Origin: Streptomyces glomeratus
GTDB taxonomy: Bacteria; Actinomycetota; Actinomycetes; Streptomycetales; Streptomycetaceae
Direction: 5' to 3'
Assembly: GCF_021462825.1 (NCBI RefSeq)
Contig: NZ_JAKEEB010000021.1
Coordinates: forward strand, 1 to 64,000
DNA length: 64,000 nt
This document shows positions 1 through 7,469 of this stretch, piece by piece; within the stretch, counting starts at the first letter, position 1; every line of letters begins with the position of its first letter. The notes beneath the pieces are model-generated. The model was not told the origin of the DNA and did not search any database. It saw only the letters and a list, made by a program, of their open reading frames with translations. A program made the translations under genes and the position numbers.

Positions 1-281
1 GAGCGGGTCCCTCCGGGCTGCGCCCGGAGCCAGCGAACTGCCCTGCTTCGCAGGGCAGTTGCTGAACCGCTCCGCGGTTCAGCGCGCTCGCTTCGCTCGC
101 TCAACGTGCCGCTGCGCGGCCCGAGTTCGGGCTCTGCCCGAACCAGTGAGGCTTCCGCTGCGCTCCAGCCTCACTAAGAGCAACGCCCCGCTTTGCGGGG
201 CAAGTTCGGGCGGCACTCCGCGCCGCCCTCGCAACGGGTCCCCCGCTTCGCGCGGAACCCGAGCGGGGCCTATCGGCCCCG
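1..281. repeat. Telomere-like array of GC-rich hairpins
   Basis: At least eight inverted repeats follow one another: 11-29 (8-base arms, loop TGC), 36-60 (11-base arms, loop TTC), 61-83 (10-base arms, loop TCC), 108-120 (loop TGC), 125-143 (loop TCT), 145-175 (9-base arms), 185-201 (loop TTT) and 264-281. Three-base loops closed by G-C, such as GCTGCGC and GCTTCGC, are characteristic of Streptomyces telomeres. The window begins GAGCGGGTCC; the archetypal telomere, as I remember it, begins CCCGCGGAGCGGGTACC, so only about six terminal bases would be missing. Such sequences fold as single-stranded 3-prime ends during terminal patching. Whether the molecule is chromosome or plasmid cannot be told from here. 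Confidence 0.7.
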
Positions 282-976
282 GGCGGCAACAGGACAGGGG
301 CGCGGCTGGTGTGGACTCAGGTTGAGGCAGGAGCTGGGCTGGCGGTGCATCAGCTGATGCAGCATGTAGGTTTGGCGAAAACAGGCCGCCCACTCAGGGT
401 TCTTCAAAAATAGTTCTGGATCAAGTCTGGAAACGGCCCCTACTCCGGATCGATTCAGGGCGCACTCTCGCCCCGATTCACTCGCGAAACGGCGTAGCGT
501 TTCACGGAACTGACGGCATGGAAGCTCACTTACCGGCAAATGACCAACGTAACTTCAAGGGAGCCCGGTAGTGAAAAACGCATGACGCCTATCGCCTCGG
601 CGGCTCGTGGAAAACTCGCTACCTCAGGACGGCGCCAGCCGCCCGAGCGCGGAGGCCCGCCGACGCGCGACCCACGCCCTCGGCCCCGATCCCCGATGCC
701 GTCGCGCCGCCCGTGCCCGCCTCCACCACTATCTCTCATTCGAGCAGGGAGAGCGGCAGCAGAGGGGATGTCAGCTCCCCGACCATGGCGGGAGAGCCGT
801 CTGACCTGGGACGACCGGGGGCCGGCTGCCGGGCATGGTCAGCAGATGGCGCAAGAGATAGTGCAGGAGTTTGCGCATGGGGTGGTGCAGCAGATCCCGA
901 TGACAGTATTATGGAACATGTCGCGGGTGGCTCCCTGCCGACACCGCCGAACGTTCGTCAACAGAGAGGCGTAAGC
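282..976. other. Mostly non-coding subterminal region
   Basis: No convincing gene is seen over about 700 bases. A 65-codon GTG-started frame at 607-804 has moderately Streptomyces-like codon use and ends in a His/Tyr/Glu-rich stretch (HHYLSFEQGER), but it has no clear ribosome site and may be a gene remnant. The right end holds the promoter and leader of the gene at 977. Lower-G+C patches such as around 390-420 and 540-600 interrupt otherwise GC-rich sequence. Confidence 0.4.
907..976 (+). promoter_or_regulatory. Promoter -10 and conserved leader, copy 1
   Basis: TATTAT at 907-912 matches the Streptomyces -10 consensus TANNAT and is followed at once by GGAAC. The next 60 bases share blocks with the leader at 2041-2111: GGCTCCCT, CCGCCGAA, GTTCGTCA and CAGA, in the same order and at nearly the same spacing. 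A short GGG/CCC stem with a TGGCT loop lies just after the -10. GAGGCG at 966-971 serves as ribosome site for the GTG at 977. No good -35 is visible at normal spacing, so activation may depend on another factor. Confidence 0.6.
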
Positions 977-1324
977 GTGGAAATCGTCATCAGCCGAGGC
1001 AAGGTGGCCTCCGGTGCGGATGGGATCACGACCCCTCAGGCCGCAAAGGCCCGCCGGATCGCCAATTTCCTCCCGCGCCCGGAACTCCTCCGAGACGCTG
1101 TCATCGTTCACAACCAGGACGACAACACCACGTCCATTCGGTTCGACACCGCGGCCGGGCCCATCCGAGTTCTTCTGCCCGTCGCCCAGGGCTTCGAGTT
1201 CTACATCATCCACGACAGTGACACCGGGCCCCGCATTCTCGGCTCCTTCCGGGGCGCGTCCCTTTCGGTGCGTGCTGTCGCATTCCGCATCAGTGAATTC
1301 CTGCGGACGCGCGGGCTGAAGTAA
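977..1324 (+). CDS. Hypothetical protein (115 aa)
   Basis: I do not recognise this family. The GTG start is chosen because GAGGCG lies six bases upstream and because the conserved leader ends exactly here. The protein is soluble, with no signal peptide or membrane segment. It has a Lys/Arg-rich helix (residues 20-35), a beta-rich middle containing paired aspartates (residues 45-85) and an amphipathic C-terminal helix ending in FLRTRGLK. It shares its promoter-leader with the DUF932 gene at 2112, so the two are probably expressed together as part of the plasmid-type cargo next to the telomere-like end. It sits 76 bases before the next gene. Confidence 0.7.
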   Translation: MEIVISRGKVASGADGITTPQAAKARRIANFLPRPELLRDAVIVHNQDDNTTSIRFDTAAGPIRVLLPVAQGFEFYIIHDSDTGPRILGSFRGASLSVRAVAFRISEFLRTRGLK

Positions 1325-1400
1325 GCGGCAATTTCGGGGCCCGGTCCGCCGGGCTCCCGGGACAGCCTCAGCAGCTACACCAACCGGAGGGACAGTCACT

Positions 1401-1898
1401 GTGAGCATGACGAGTATTGAGCCCGCCCGCCGCGCCGTTCCGGCCAGCGAGGGTGAGCGAGAGCAGATGGAGGCCGCTTTCCGGGCCGCGCTGGAGCAAC
1501 TCCCCCCGAACACTGGTTTCCCGCACAGTGTGCGCGAGCTGGCGCGGCCCCTGTTCGAGGTCGGATGGATCTCTGGGGTGCGGACCGGGAACACCGGGCC
1601 TGCGCTGGCCGACGTGCCCTTGCCGCCGCACACGTTCGCTACGGCCCTGTCCAGTCTGTCCGCAGCCATGGACGCGGAGACGGGCCCCAGCGTCGGGCAG
1701 TTGGTCAGCTACCACGGGTCGCATGAGCGTGCGCACGGGCGGTACTGGGTGACCGGTGTTGCCTGCGAACTGGACTCCCGCGGGCGAGAGTCCGTGCTCT
1801 ACCGCCTCAGCGAGTACAGAAACGGCGCGTTCGTCACCGCACTGACCGGAGTCCACACGTGGAGCGTCACGGCACTGCCCCAGCACTGGCAGAGGTAG
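1401..1898 (+). CDS. Hypothetical protein (165 aa)
   Basis: The family is not recognised. The GTG start is preceded by a good ribosome site (GGAGG at 1386-1390, 10 bases upstream); an in-frame ATG two codons later is an alternative. The N-terminal third is helical and Glu/Arg-rich. The C-terminal half contains a stretch resembling a small beta-barrel (YHGSHERAHGRYWVTGVAC followed by YRLSEYRNGAFV). No transmembrane segment or signal is seen. The gene follows the 115-aa gene in the same orientation and may be cotranscribed with it. A low-complexity gap of about 140 bases separates it from the promoter of the DUF932 gene. Confidence 0.75.
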   Translation: MSMTSIEPARRAVPASEGEREQMEAAFRAALEQLPPNTGFPHSVRELARPLFEVGWISGVRTGNTGPALADVPLPPHTFATALSSLSAAMDAETGPSVGQLVSYHGSHERAHGRYWVTGVACELDSRGRESVLYRLSEYRNGAFVTALTGVHTWSVTALPQHWQR

Positions 1899-2012
1899 GC
1901 CCGGACGGCGGGATACACCCCGCCCGGCCAACCTGACACGGCACAAGCCGCCGCATCGCAGAGGAAGGTCAGAGCGTCGCCCCGGGGTGGGGTGAGCCGG
2001 AGATTTAATCGC

Positions 2013-2111
2013 TTGCCCCACCCCCGAAATTAGGTATTATGGAACCAGTTCGGGGAGGGTTGGCTCCCTCCCGGACCCGCCGAAAGTTCGTCACCCAGAA
2101 GGGAAGCCCAA
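2013..2111 (+). promoter_or_regulatory. Promoter (TTGCCC-16-TATTAT) and leader, copy 2
   Basis: TTGCCC at 2013-2018 and TATTAT at 2035-2040 are 16 bases apart, a plausible sigma-70-type promoter. The -10 and the following GGAAC are identical to those at 907. The leader then forms a stem (GGGAGGG with CCCTCCC, about 2056-2075) around the same TGGCT loop seen in copy 1, followed by the shared CCGCCGAA.GTTCGTCA blocks. AAGGGAAG before 2112 is the ribosome site. Confidence 0.7.
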
Positions 2112-3116
2112 GTGGCTCACGAGATCGAGCAGTTCACCGACGGCACCGCCGCTTTCGCGTCCGCCGACACGAGCGCCTGGCACAAGCTGGGCACCGTCAC
2201 GGACGGCGCGATGACCGCCGAGGAGGCCATGCGCATCGCGTCTCTGTCTGGCTGGAACGTGCGGCTGCTGCCCCTGACCGCGACCGAGATCACGGCTGCC
2301 GGCACCACGCCGGTGGAGGTCCCGCAGCACTACGCGACAGCGCGCACGCACCCGAAGACCGGCCGCACCCAGGCGCTCGGAGTGGTCGGCAGCGACTACC
2401 ACCCCGTGCAGAACGAGGAACACGCCGAGTTCCTGAACCTGCTGGCCGACGAGTCCGGCGCGCACTTCGAGACCGCCGGATCGCTCAAGAACGGCCGTCA
2501 GGTGTTCCTCACCATGAAGATGCCGCAGACCCTCACGATCGGCGGGAATGACGACGTCGACCTGTACATCGCAGCCTTCAACAGCCACGACGGAGGCAGC
2601 GCGTTCCGCATCGTGGTGACGCCGGTACGGGTCGTGTGCGCAAACACCATGCGCGCGGCCATCCACGGGGCCCGTTCCTCGTTCGTGGTGCGGCACACCG
2701 CCGGAGCCAAGGCCCGGATCGCCCAGGCCCGTTCCGCCCTCGGTCTGACGTTCCGGTACGCCGAGGAGTTCGAGAAGGCCGCACAGCGCATGATTCAGGA
2801 AGAGATGACGCTCAGCGAGCTGCGCTCGGTCGTGGACGAACTGTGGCCGGTCAGGGACAACGACAGCCCCCGTAAGAAGACCAACCAGCGCAACCGGTGG
2901 GGGGCGATCTCGAATCTGTTCGAGCACGCCGACACCCAGGCCGGTATCCGGGGCACGCGGTGGGCCGGATACAACGCGCTCACCGAATACGCCAACCACG
3001 TCGCCCCGGCCCAGGGCAAGACCGACGCCGAGAAGGCCGCCGCCCGCGCCGAGCGGGTCATCAGCGGAGCGGCGAACGACCTGATGGAGAAGGCGTTCGC
3101 CCTCACCACGGTCTGA
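2112..3116 (+). CDS. DUF932 / phage-plasmid-like protein
   Basis: The sequence matches the DUF932 (TIGR03299-type) family carried by plasmids and phages. It has the typical N-terminus (MAHEI followed by FASADTSAWHKLG), a central segment in which the protein reads its own past value pair (YHPVQNEEHAEFLNLL), the conserved FNSHDGGSAFRIVVTPVRVV block near residue 160 and the following CANT. At 334 aa it has the family's usual length. The biochemical role is unproven; members accompany plasmid replication and single-strand-processing genes. GTG is chosen as start for its AAGGGAAG site and conserved leader. A strong terminator follows at once. The two next small genes lie beyond that terminator. 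Confidence 0.9.
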   Translation: MAHEIEQFTDGTAAFASADTSAWHKLGTVTDGAMTAEEAMRIASLSGWNVRLLPLTATEITAAGTTPVEVPQHYATARTHPKTGRTQALGVVGSDYHPVQNEEHAEFLNLLADESGAHFETAGSLKNGRQVFLTMKMPQTLTIGGNDDVDLYIAAFNSHDGGSAFRIVVTPVRVVCANTMRAAIHGARSSFVVRHTAGAKARIAQARSALGLTFRYAEEFEKAAQRMIQEEMTLSELRSVVDELWPVRDNDSPRKKTNQRNRWGAISNLFEHADTQAGIRGTRWAGYNALTEYANHVAPAQGKTDAEKAAARAERVISGAANDLMEKAFALTTV

Positions 3117-3126
3117 CCCCCTGACC

Positions 3127-3170
3127 GCCGGGTGGGCACCCCGAATCCCCCCATGGGGTGCCCGCCCGGC
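3127..3170 (+). terminator. Strong hairpin terminator after DUF932 gene
   Basis: Arms 3127-3142 and 3155-3170 pair over 16 positions with one mismatch (T3133 against G3164), around a 12-base loop. It lies 10 bases after the stop codon. There is no U-tract, as is usual in Streptomyces. Confidence 0.75.
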
Positions 3171-3203
3171 CCCTACCGGTCAGCAGTGGCCGCACCCGCC
3201 CCC

Positions 3204-3245
3204 GAGCGCGGAGCGCTCAAACCGGCATCAGGAGCGCGGAGCGCT
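3204..3245. repeat. Two short telomere-style hairpins
   Basis: GAGCGC-GGA-GCGCTC at 3204-3218 and AGCGC-GGA-GCGCT at 3233-3245 are near-identical hairpins with the same GGA loop. They resemble the hairpins of the left end and sit in a gene-free stretch of about 285 bases (3117-3401). No gene was found in that stretch. Confidence 0.5.
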
Positions 3246-3401
3246 GCCCGCCGTCCCCTGCCGCGTAGCGGAAGCGCGTCGCGTCTGCGGAGCAGCCCGC
3301 CGCGCCAAGAACACGTCCGCCCCTCGCTGCGTCCAGGCCGCGCCGGCGGACGCCCAAGCTCGACACCCATCGCCCACCCACCGCCCCACGGAAAGCCATC
3401 C

Positions 3402-3653
3402 ATGCCCATCCCGAAGTGGACGATCAAAGGCATCGTCGACGACTACGACACGTGCGGTTGCTGCGGCCGCCGCGGACTCAAGCGCACCGTCGCGTTCATG
3501 CCGCTGGACGCCGACGGGAAAGAGGACGGCACCGCCGAAGACGTCGTGTACTACGGCACGTCGTGCGCCGCTATCGCGCTGGGCTGGACGCGCGGCAAGG
3601 TGACCGACACCGCGCGCGCCGCCCAGGCCGAGCGGGACCAGCGCGACAACTAG
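3402..3653 (+). CDS. Small Cys-containing hypothetical protein (83 aa)
   Basis: The ATG at 3402 follows GGAAAG. The protein carries CGCC near residue 18 and a third Cys in YYGTSCAAIALGW near residue 53, which could form a partial zinc site, but a complete four-ligand set is not obvious. The arrangement 'description of a Cys-rich motif, then GTSCA' recalls small Streptomyces plasmid proteins of unknown role. The stop codon is eight bases before the next start, so translation of the two is probably coupled. It lacks signal and membrane segments. Confidence 0.75.
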   Translation: MPIPKWTIKGIVDDYDTCGCCGRRGLKRTVAFMPLDADGKEDGTAEDVVYYGTSCAAIALGWTRGKVTDTARAAQAERDQRDN

Positions 3654-3661
3654 GCCGCCGG

Positions 3662-4030
3662 ATGATCAGCATCTACGCCCCGGTGGAGTTCGCCCCCGTC
3701 CACGACAAGGCCCGCGTCTACTACGGCCGCAACCAGCACCAGCGGGACACGGGTGTGAAGGCGACCGAGGAAGTGGCGAAACTGCTGGACCAGGCCCGCG
3801 CCACGCTGGCCGACACCACGACCGGCCCGGCCCGCCCCTCGCGTATCGAGGACTTCCGCCGCTACCTCGTGATCTTCACCAGCGACGAGCGGATCTTCCT
3901 CGTGCGGCGCGTGCCGGAGGAGGAGGCCGAGCGCCAGGAGCAGGCCGCCGCCGCCCAGCGCCGCGCGGACCAGATCCGGGGCAGCGTCCTGGTCGTGGCC
4001 GCGCGCGACGTCGCGACTCCGACGAACTGA
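3662..4030 (+). CDS. Hypothetical protein (122 aa)
   Basis: The family is not recognised. The ATG start lies eight bases after the preceding stop and is supported by CCGG-rich spacing rather than by a strong ribosome site, which suggests coupling with the 83-aa gene. The protein begins with a predicted beta strand (ISIYAPVEF), then has a charged helix (EEVAKLLDQARATL), a segment with Arg/Asp that could be a small alpha/beta fold (YLVIFTSDERIFLVRRV), and a long Glu/Gln-rich helix that is probably coiled coil. It appears soluble and belongs to the plasmid-type cargo cluster. Confidence 0.7.
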   Translation: MISIYAPVEFAPVHDKARVYYGRNQHQRDTGVKATEEVAKLLDQARATLADTTTGPARPSRIEDFRRYLVIFTSDERIFLVRRVPEEEAERQEQAAAAQRRADQIRGSVLVVAARDVATPTN

Positions 4031-4263
4031 CCCGCGAGTGGAACACGAAGGCATGGCAGGCCGCCCATGCCTGAGACCCCGCCCACCCCCCGGTTGTTCA
4101 TCGGGAGCCGCGCCACCCACCACGGCACCATCACCGACCGCCCCCTGTGCCTCCTGCCTTGCACGTGGTTCGGCCACTGCGATCTGATCCCCGCTCTGCG
4201 GCGTTTCCATCACCTTGGCCAATACCATGCACGGTCCATCGGACCAGGTAGCCGACGCCCGCC

Positions 4264-4296
4264 ATGTTGTACAAGCCCCCACGGCTTGTACAACAT
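4264..4296. promoter_or_regulatory. Double TTGTACAA palindrome, probable operator
   Basis: A perfect inverted repeat has 14-base arms (4264-4277 and 4283-4296) and a 5-base loop. Each arm contains the 8-base self-palindrome TTGTACAA (4267-4274 and 4286-4293), with centres 19 bases apart, close to two helical turns. This is the geometry of paired sites for a dimeric repressor, for example of the GntR or TetR class; the regulator itself is unidentified. It lies 60 bases before the likely start of the hydrolase gene. A role as RNA hairpin is also possible. Confidence 0.6.
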
Positions 4297-4355
4297 CGTT
4301 GCGCCCGGCGCGCGGTAGCGTCTTCATGGAGGCCGAGCGAGAGGGAGCACGCAGC

Positions 4356-5018
4356 ATGCCGCAGCCCGTGGAGTCCGCGGACCGTCAAGCCAAGCAAGGG
4401 CTCATCCTGGACTTCGCTGGGGTGCTGACCGCCGATCCGCGCGCCGTGCACCGCGCCTGGTGCGAGTCGGAAGGGCTTCCCGCGGAAGCATGGCGCGCCA
4501 CCCTCAACGATGACCCCGAAGGCCGGCGGCTTTACGCGGCACTGGAGATCGGTGTGATCGGCCAGGAGGAGTGGAACAAGCGCACGGCAGCCCTTCTCGG
4601 TGCGCATGTCGCACCGGGCAACCTGATGGGGCGCGCCTGGGCCGCGGTGCCCCCGGCTCGGCGCATGGCCGCGCTCGCACGAGCTGCCAAGAGCGCGGGG
4701 TACCGTCTCGCTCTCCTGTCGAACAGCTTCGGCACAGACCCATTCAACCCGTACGCGCAGGCAGGGATTTGGGACCTGTTCGATGTGCACGTCATCTCCG
4801 AGCAGGTCCGCGTAGCGAAGCCCGATCCTGCCATCTATGAGCTGACGTTGGAGCGTCTCGGGCTTCCTGCGCAGGCGTGCGTGTTCGTCGATGACCACCC
4901 TCGGAATCTGCCACCTGCCGAAGCCCTGGGTATGACTACCGTCCTCGCGACGGATGAAGCCGCAGCGGTGGCCGAGCTTGAGGCATTGCTCGGAGTGAGC
5001 GCCACGCTTTCCGTCTAG
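4356..5018 (+). CDS. HAD-family hydrolase (220 aa)
   Basis: Probable haloacid dehalogenase-superfamily phosphatase, acting in the cytoplasm on a small phosphorylated metabolite that cannot be named. Motif I is weak: LILDFAGVLTADP carries the first Asp but Ala in place of the second (family form DxDxT/V). Motif II is LLSNSF (Ser/Asn), motif III the Lys in VAKPDPAIYELTLERLG, and motif IV CVFVDDHPRNLPPA. The cap lies between residues 25 and 95. The ATG at 4356 has GAGAGGGAG upstream; the ATG at 4326 in frame would add ten residues. It lies directly downstream of the TTGTACAA operator and is followed by an XRE regulator. The missing second Asp could reduce catalysis. Confidence 0.8.
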   Translation: MPQPVESADRQAKQGLILDFAGVLTADPRAVHRAWCESEGLPAEAWRATLNDDPEGRRLYAALEIGVIGQEEWNKRTAALLGAHVAPGNLMGRAWAAVPPARRMAALARAAKSAGYRLALLSNSFGTDPFNPYAQAGIWDLFDVHVISEQVRVAKPDPAIYELTLERLGLPAQACVFVDDHPRNLPPAEALGMTTVLATDEAAAVAELEALLGVSATLSV

Positions 5019-5124
5019 CGGCGACTTCCAGCCAACTCATTGTGCCGGCGGTGCTCATGGGTGTTGCCGGTCGTAAAGCAGTGGGTACGGTCCGTGCCTG
5101 GCCGGTCGGGGAGGAGTTACTGCC

Positions 5125-6327
5125 ATGCAGTGGTCCGAGTACAGCACCGCTGAACGCATCAAGAGGCTGCGCGGCCCCATGACGCAGGAGCAGTTGGCAG
5201 AAGCTGCCGACGTCTCCGTGGGTGTCGTGCGGAAGCTGGAACGGGGTGGCACCGCTTCCCTTCCTTCGCTGCTGTCCATCGCCTCCGCCCTCGGGACGGA
5301 CATCGCCGTCCTTCTCGGCCAGCAAGCGCCCCGTCGCGCCATGGACCGTGACGAGCGCGCAGCGCTGCGCGCGCTGTCTGCTGCCACGCACGACGCCGCT
5401 ATCGGCATTCCCACCGACAGTGAGCCGGGCACCGTGGAGGAGCTGCGTGCTGTCGTTCGGCGTGCTGATGCGGCCTATTGGACGGGCCGTTATACCGAAC
5501 TGGGTGCGCTGCTCGCTGCCTTGCTGCCCGAGGCCCGCGCTCGGTACGACGCTGCGGACGCTGGCGAGCGGGAGGCCGCGGCCGGCGTCCTGGCCGATGT
5601 CTTCCAGACTGCCGGGATGGCTGCCAACGTGTGGGGTTCACGGGACTTGGCCTATGCGGCGCTCACCTACGGCCGGCAGATCGCCGTGCAGGCCGGCGAC
5701 GATCTGCGGGATGCCCACCTGGCCGCCACCACGGCGTGGGTGAATCTCCGCGACGGGCGGACCGCGCAGGGCTTCGCGCTCGCTGCGGCCCGGGCCGACC
5801 GGATCGAGCCGAAGATGTCTGAGCACGATCCGGACCGGCTGTCGGTGTACGGGCAGCTGGTCACGAACGCTGCTGTTGCGGCGTCGCGGGGTGGCGCCGC
5901 GCCGGACACCGCGCGAGAGTACCTCTCGCAGGCGCATGCCGTCGGCGCCCGCCTCGGTACGGAGCATGCTCGTGGTCGGCATGCCCAGCCCTTCGGGCCG
6001 CTCTACGCCGCCACGCAGGCGATGAGTATCGCCGTTGCTCTCGGCGACGGCGGCGGTGCCCTCCGGCTCATGGACACGATCCGGCTGGACGACACCGTGC
6101 CCCTGGCCACGCGGGCCCGGTACGGCCTCGACGTGGCGTTGACGCACGTGGAGTGCCGTAGGTGGGATCAGGCTGCCGACACCCTGGAAAACGTCTGCGG
6201 CATGGCGCCGGGTTGGGTGCGGCACCAAATGCTGCCCGGAGTGATCATCTCTCGCCTCGCCGGAGTCTCCGTCGCGCGGCTCCGCGGGCTCGCCCATGCG
6301 GCCGGTGTGCCCCTCGCCGTCCGCTGA
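5125..6327 (+). CDS. XRE-type HTH regulator with TPR-like C-terminus
   Basis: Residues 8-65 form a lambda-repressor-type helix-turn-helix (ERIKRLRGPMTQEQLAEAA, then a recognition helix VSVGVVRKLERG). The remaining 330 residues are Ala-rich helices in TPR-like pairs, a layout common in Streptomyces cytoplasmic regulators that bind small peptides or partner proteins. The 400-aa length is typical. The ATG at 5125 follows a strong GGGGAGGAG site. It sits between the hydrolase and the cluster leading to the sugar operon and might control either. The target DNA is unknown; the TTGTACAA pair 830 bases upstream is one candidate. Confidence 0.85.
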   Translation: MQWSEYSTAERIKRLRGPMTQEQLAEAADVSVGVVRKLERGGTASLPSLLSIASALGTDIAVLLGQQAPRRAMDRDERAALRALSAATHDAAIGIPTDSEPGTVEELRAVVRRADAAYWTGRYTELGALLAALLPEARARYDAADAGEREAAAGVLADVFQTAGMAANVWGSRDLAYAALTYGRQIAVQAGDDLRDAHLAATTAWVNLRDGRTAQGFALAAARADRIEPKMSEHDPDRLSVYGQLVTNAAVAASRGGAAPDTAREYLSQAHAVGARLGTEHARGRHAQPFGPLYAATQAMSIAVALGDGGGALRLMDTIRLDDTVPLATRARYGLDVALTHVECRRWDQAADTLENVCGMAPGWVRHQMLPGVIISRLAGVSVARLRGLAHAAGVPLAVR

Positions 6328-6513
6328 CGGCCACTGCCAGGCCCCGTAGCAGCCCCGGAGCCCCCATCAGCCCCACTGCTACGCTCCATGGCAGTCCTGC
6401 CGCAGGACGACAGCGCAGCAGCGCGGGACGTGGCAGCCCATGGCCACAGGACTTGCTGGCGCCGCCACGAGTCGTGCCTGTCCCGCGCACAGGATCGACA
6501 GCACGCTGAGCAC

Positions 6514-6957
6514 ATGCCGAAATCCCCCTCCGGCGGCATCGGACACGTGCCGGTTGCCGTCTACTCCTGTGCGGCCGAGTCGGCCGCTGTCCGCCAGGCC
6601 GAGCGGCGTGCACGCCATTACGCCGAGGCCCGGCACTGGCATGTGGCTGGCACCTGGTCCGATGACGACCCGAGCGTGCCCTTGGGCGCCCGCCCGGCTT
6701 GGGCGGCTGTCACGAGCGCACTGTCCTCCGGTCTGATCCGCGGCATCGTCGTCGCCGGAATCTCCCACCTCGCTGAAGACGCCGGTCAGTTCGCTGTGCT
6801 CGGCGTCCTTATCCGTGACCGGGGCGGCTTCCTCGCCGAGGCGACGTCGCCGTCGGCCCGCCAGACCCCGGGGCAGCACGAACGCCGCCGTATCTTGCTC
6901 GAAGCCTCCTCGGGCTGGTGGCTGTGGGGAGACCTCGTGCCGGGAGCCGTCTCGTGA
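6514..6957 (+). CDS. Resolvase-like protein, catalytically doubtful
   Basis: The 147-residue product looks like the N-terminal domain of serine recombinases. A YSCAAES opening is followed by a Glu/Arg-rich helix, a SDDDPS segment, RPAWAAVTSALSSGLIRGIVV, and ISHLAEDAGQFAVLGVLIRDRGG, which matches the family's DRLSRD-to-GV core. The usual Arg residues of that core are replaced and no DNA-binding C-terminus follows, so recombination activity is doubtful. The ATG at 6388 in frame, two bases behind a TACGCT -10 element, would add 42 residues of atypical sequence. The stop overlaps the next GTG by GTGA. Possibly a regulator or remnant recruited into this operon. Confidence 0.6.
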   Translation: MPKSPSGGIGHVPVAVYSCAAESAAVRQAERRARHYAEARHWHVAGTWSDDDPSVPLGARPAWAAVTSALSSGLIRGIVVAGISHLAEDAGQFAVLGVLIRDRGGFLAEATSPSARQTPGQHERRRILLEASSGWWLWGDLVPGAVS

Positions 6958-7160
6958 CCCGGGCACGGGCGGAGGTCGGTGACCTGGTCTCGGACGCTAA
7001 CGGAAGTCACGCCATCGTGACCGACATCAGGCAGGGCACCAACTGGATCCTGCGTCCGGAGTCGGGCAGCCTCACGGCTCAGTGGGAGACGGACGAGCCC
7101 GACACCCTCCACGTCATCGAGACGCGCACGGAACGCCTGAGCCGAGAGAAGACCATCTGA
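6954..7160 (+). CDS. Small hypothetical protein (68 aa)
   Basis: GTG at 6954 overlaps the preceding stop, and its own stop overlaps the following ATG, so it is translationally coupled on both sides. The sequence (EVGDLVSDANGSHAIVTDI then TNWILRPESG) resembles a small SH3-like or KOW-like beta-barrel and resembles short Streptomyces proteins of unknown role found next to plasmid-type regulators. The family is otherwise not recognised. Confidence 0.65.
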   Translation: MTRARAEVGDLVSDANGSHAIVTDIRQGTNWILRPESGSLTAQWETDEPDTLHVIETRTERLSREKTI

Positions 7161-7363
7161 TGCGCAGCCGCCACAAGGCCCGTGGCGGGGCCGTCGAGTC
7201 CGTCGAGCGGTTCTGCGTCAGCGTGTGGTTCACCGGCCACCTCGCTGCCGCAGTCACGCTCGGCACGCTGATAGCCAACGACCATCAGGACCTCGCCGCC
7301 GGCCAGCGGCCGACTGTCAGCCAACCGGACGCCGGCCCGGACGCGGCCGACCGCGCGTTCTAG
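7160..7363 (+). CDS. Small hypothetical protein with one hydrophobic segment (67 aa)
   Basis: The ATG shares its A with the preceding TGA. After a basic N-terminus (MRSRHKARGG) there is one moderately hydrophobic stretch (residues 18-40, VCVSVWF-like through LAAAVTLGTLIA), which could be a single membrane helix with the N-terminus inside. The C-terminal 25 residues are polar and Asp/Pro-rich. The function is unknown. It ends 106 bases before the glycosyltransferase operon. Confidence 0.6.
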   Translation: MRSRHKARGGAVESVERFCVSVWFTGHLAAAVTLGTLIANDHQDLAAGQRPTVSQPDAGPDAADRAF

Positions 7364-7469
7364 CCCCTGCGCTTCGCTGCCAGCTCAGCCGCTGGGCGGG
7401 CGGGAGCTCACGCCTCACAGCTCATCACCAGATCACTTCCTTCCACGACGCCCGGAAGGCGGACCCGCC

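Noticed and set aside
607..804. 65-aa protein near the left end
   Set aside because: Codon use is only moderate and no ribosome site is present; listed only as a possible remnant.
4067..4318. 83-codon + strand frame before the hydrolase
   Set aside because: It crosses the TTGTACAA operator, has no domain and irregular third positions; the operator reading explains the region better.
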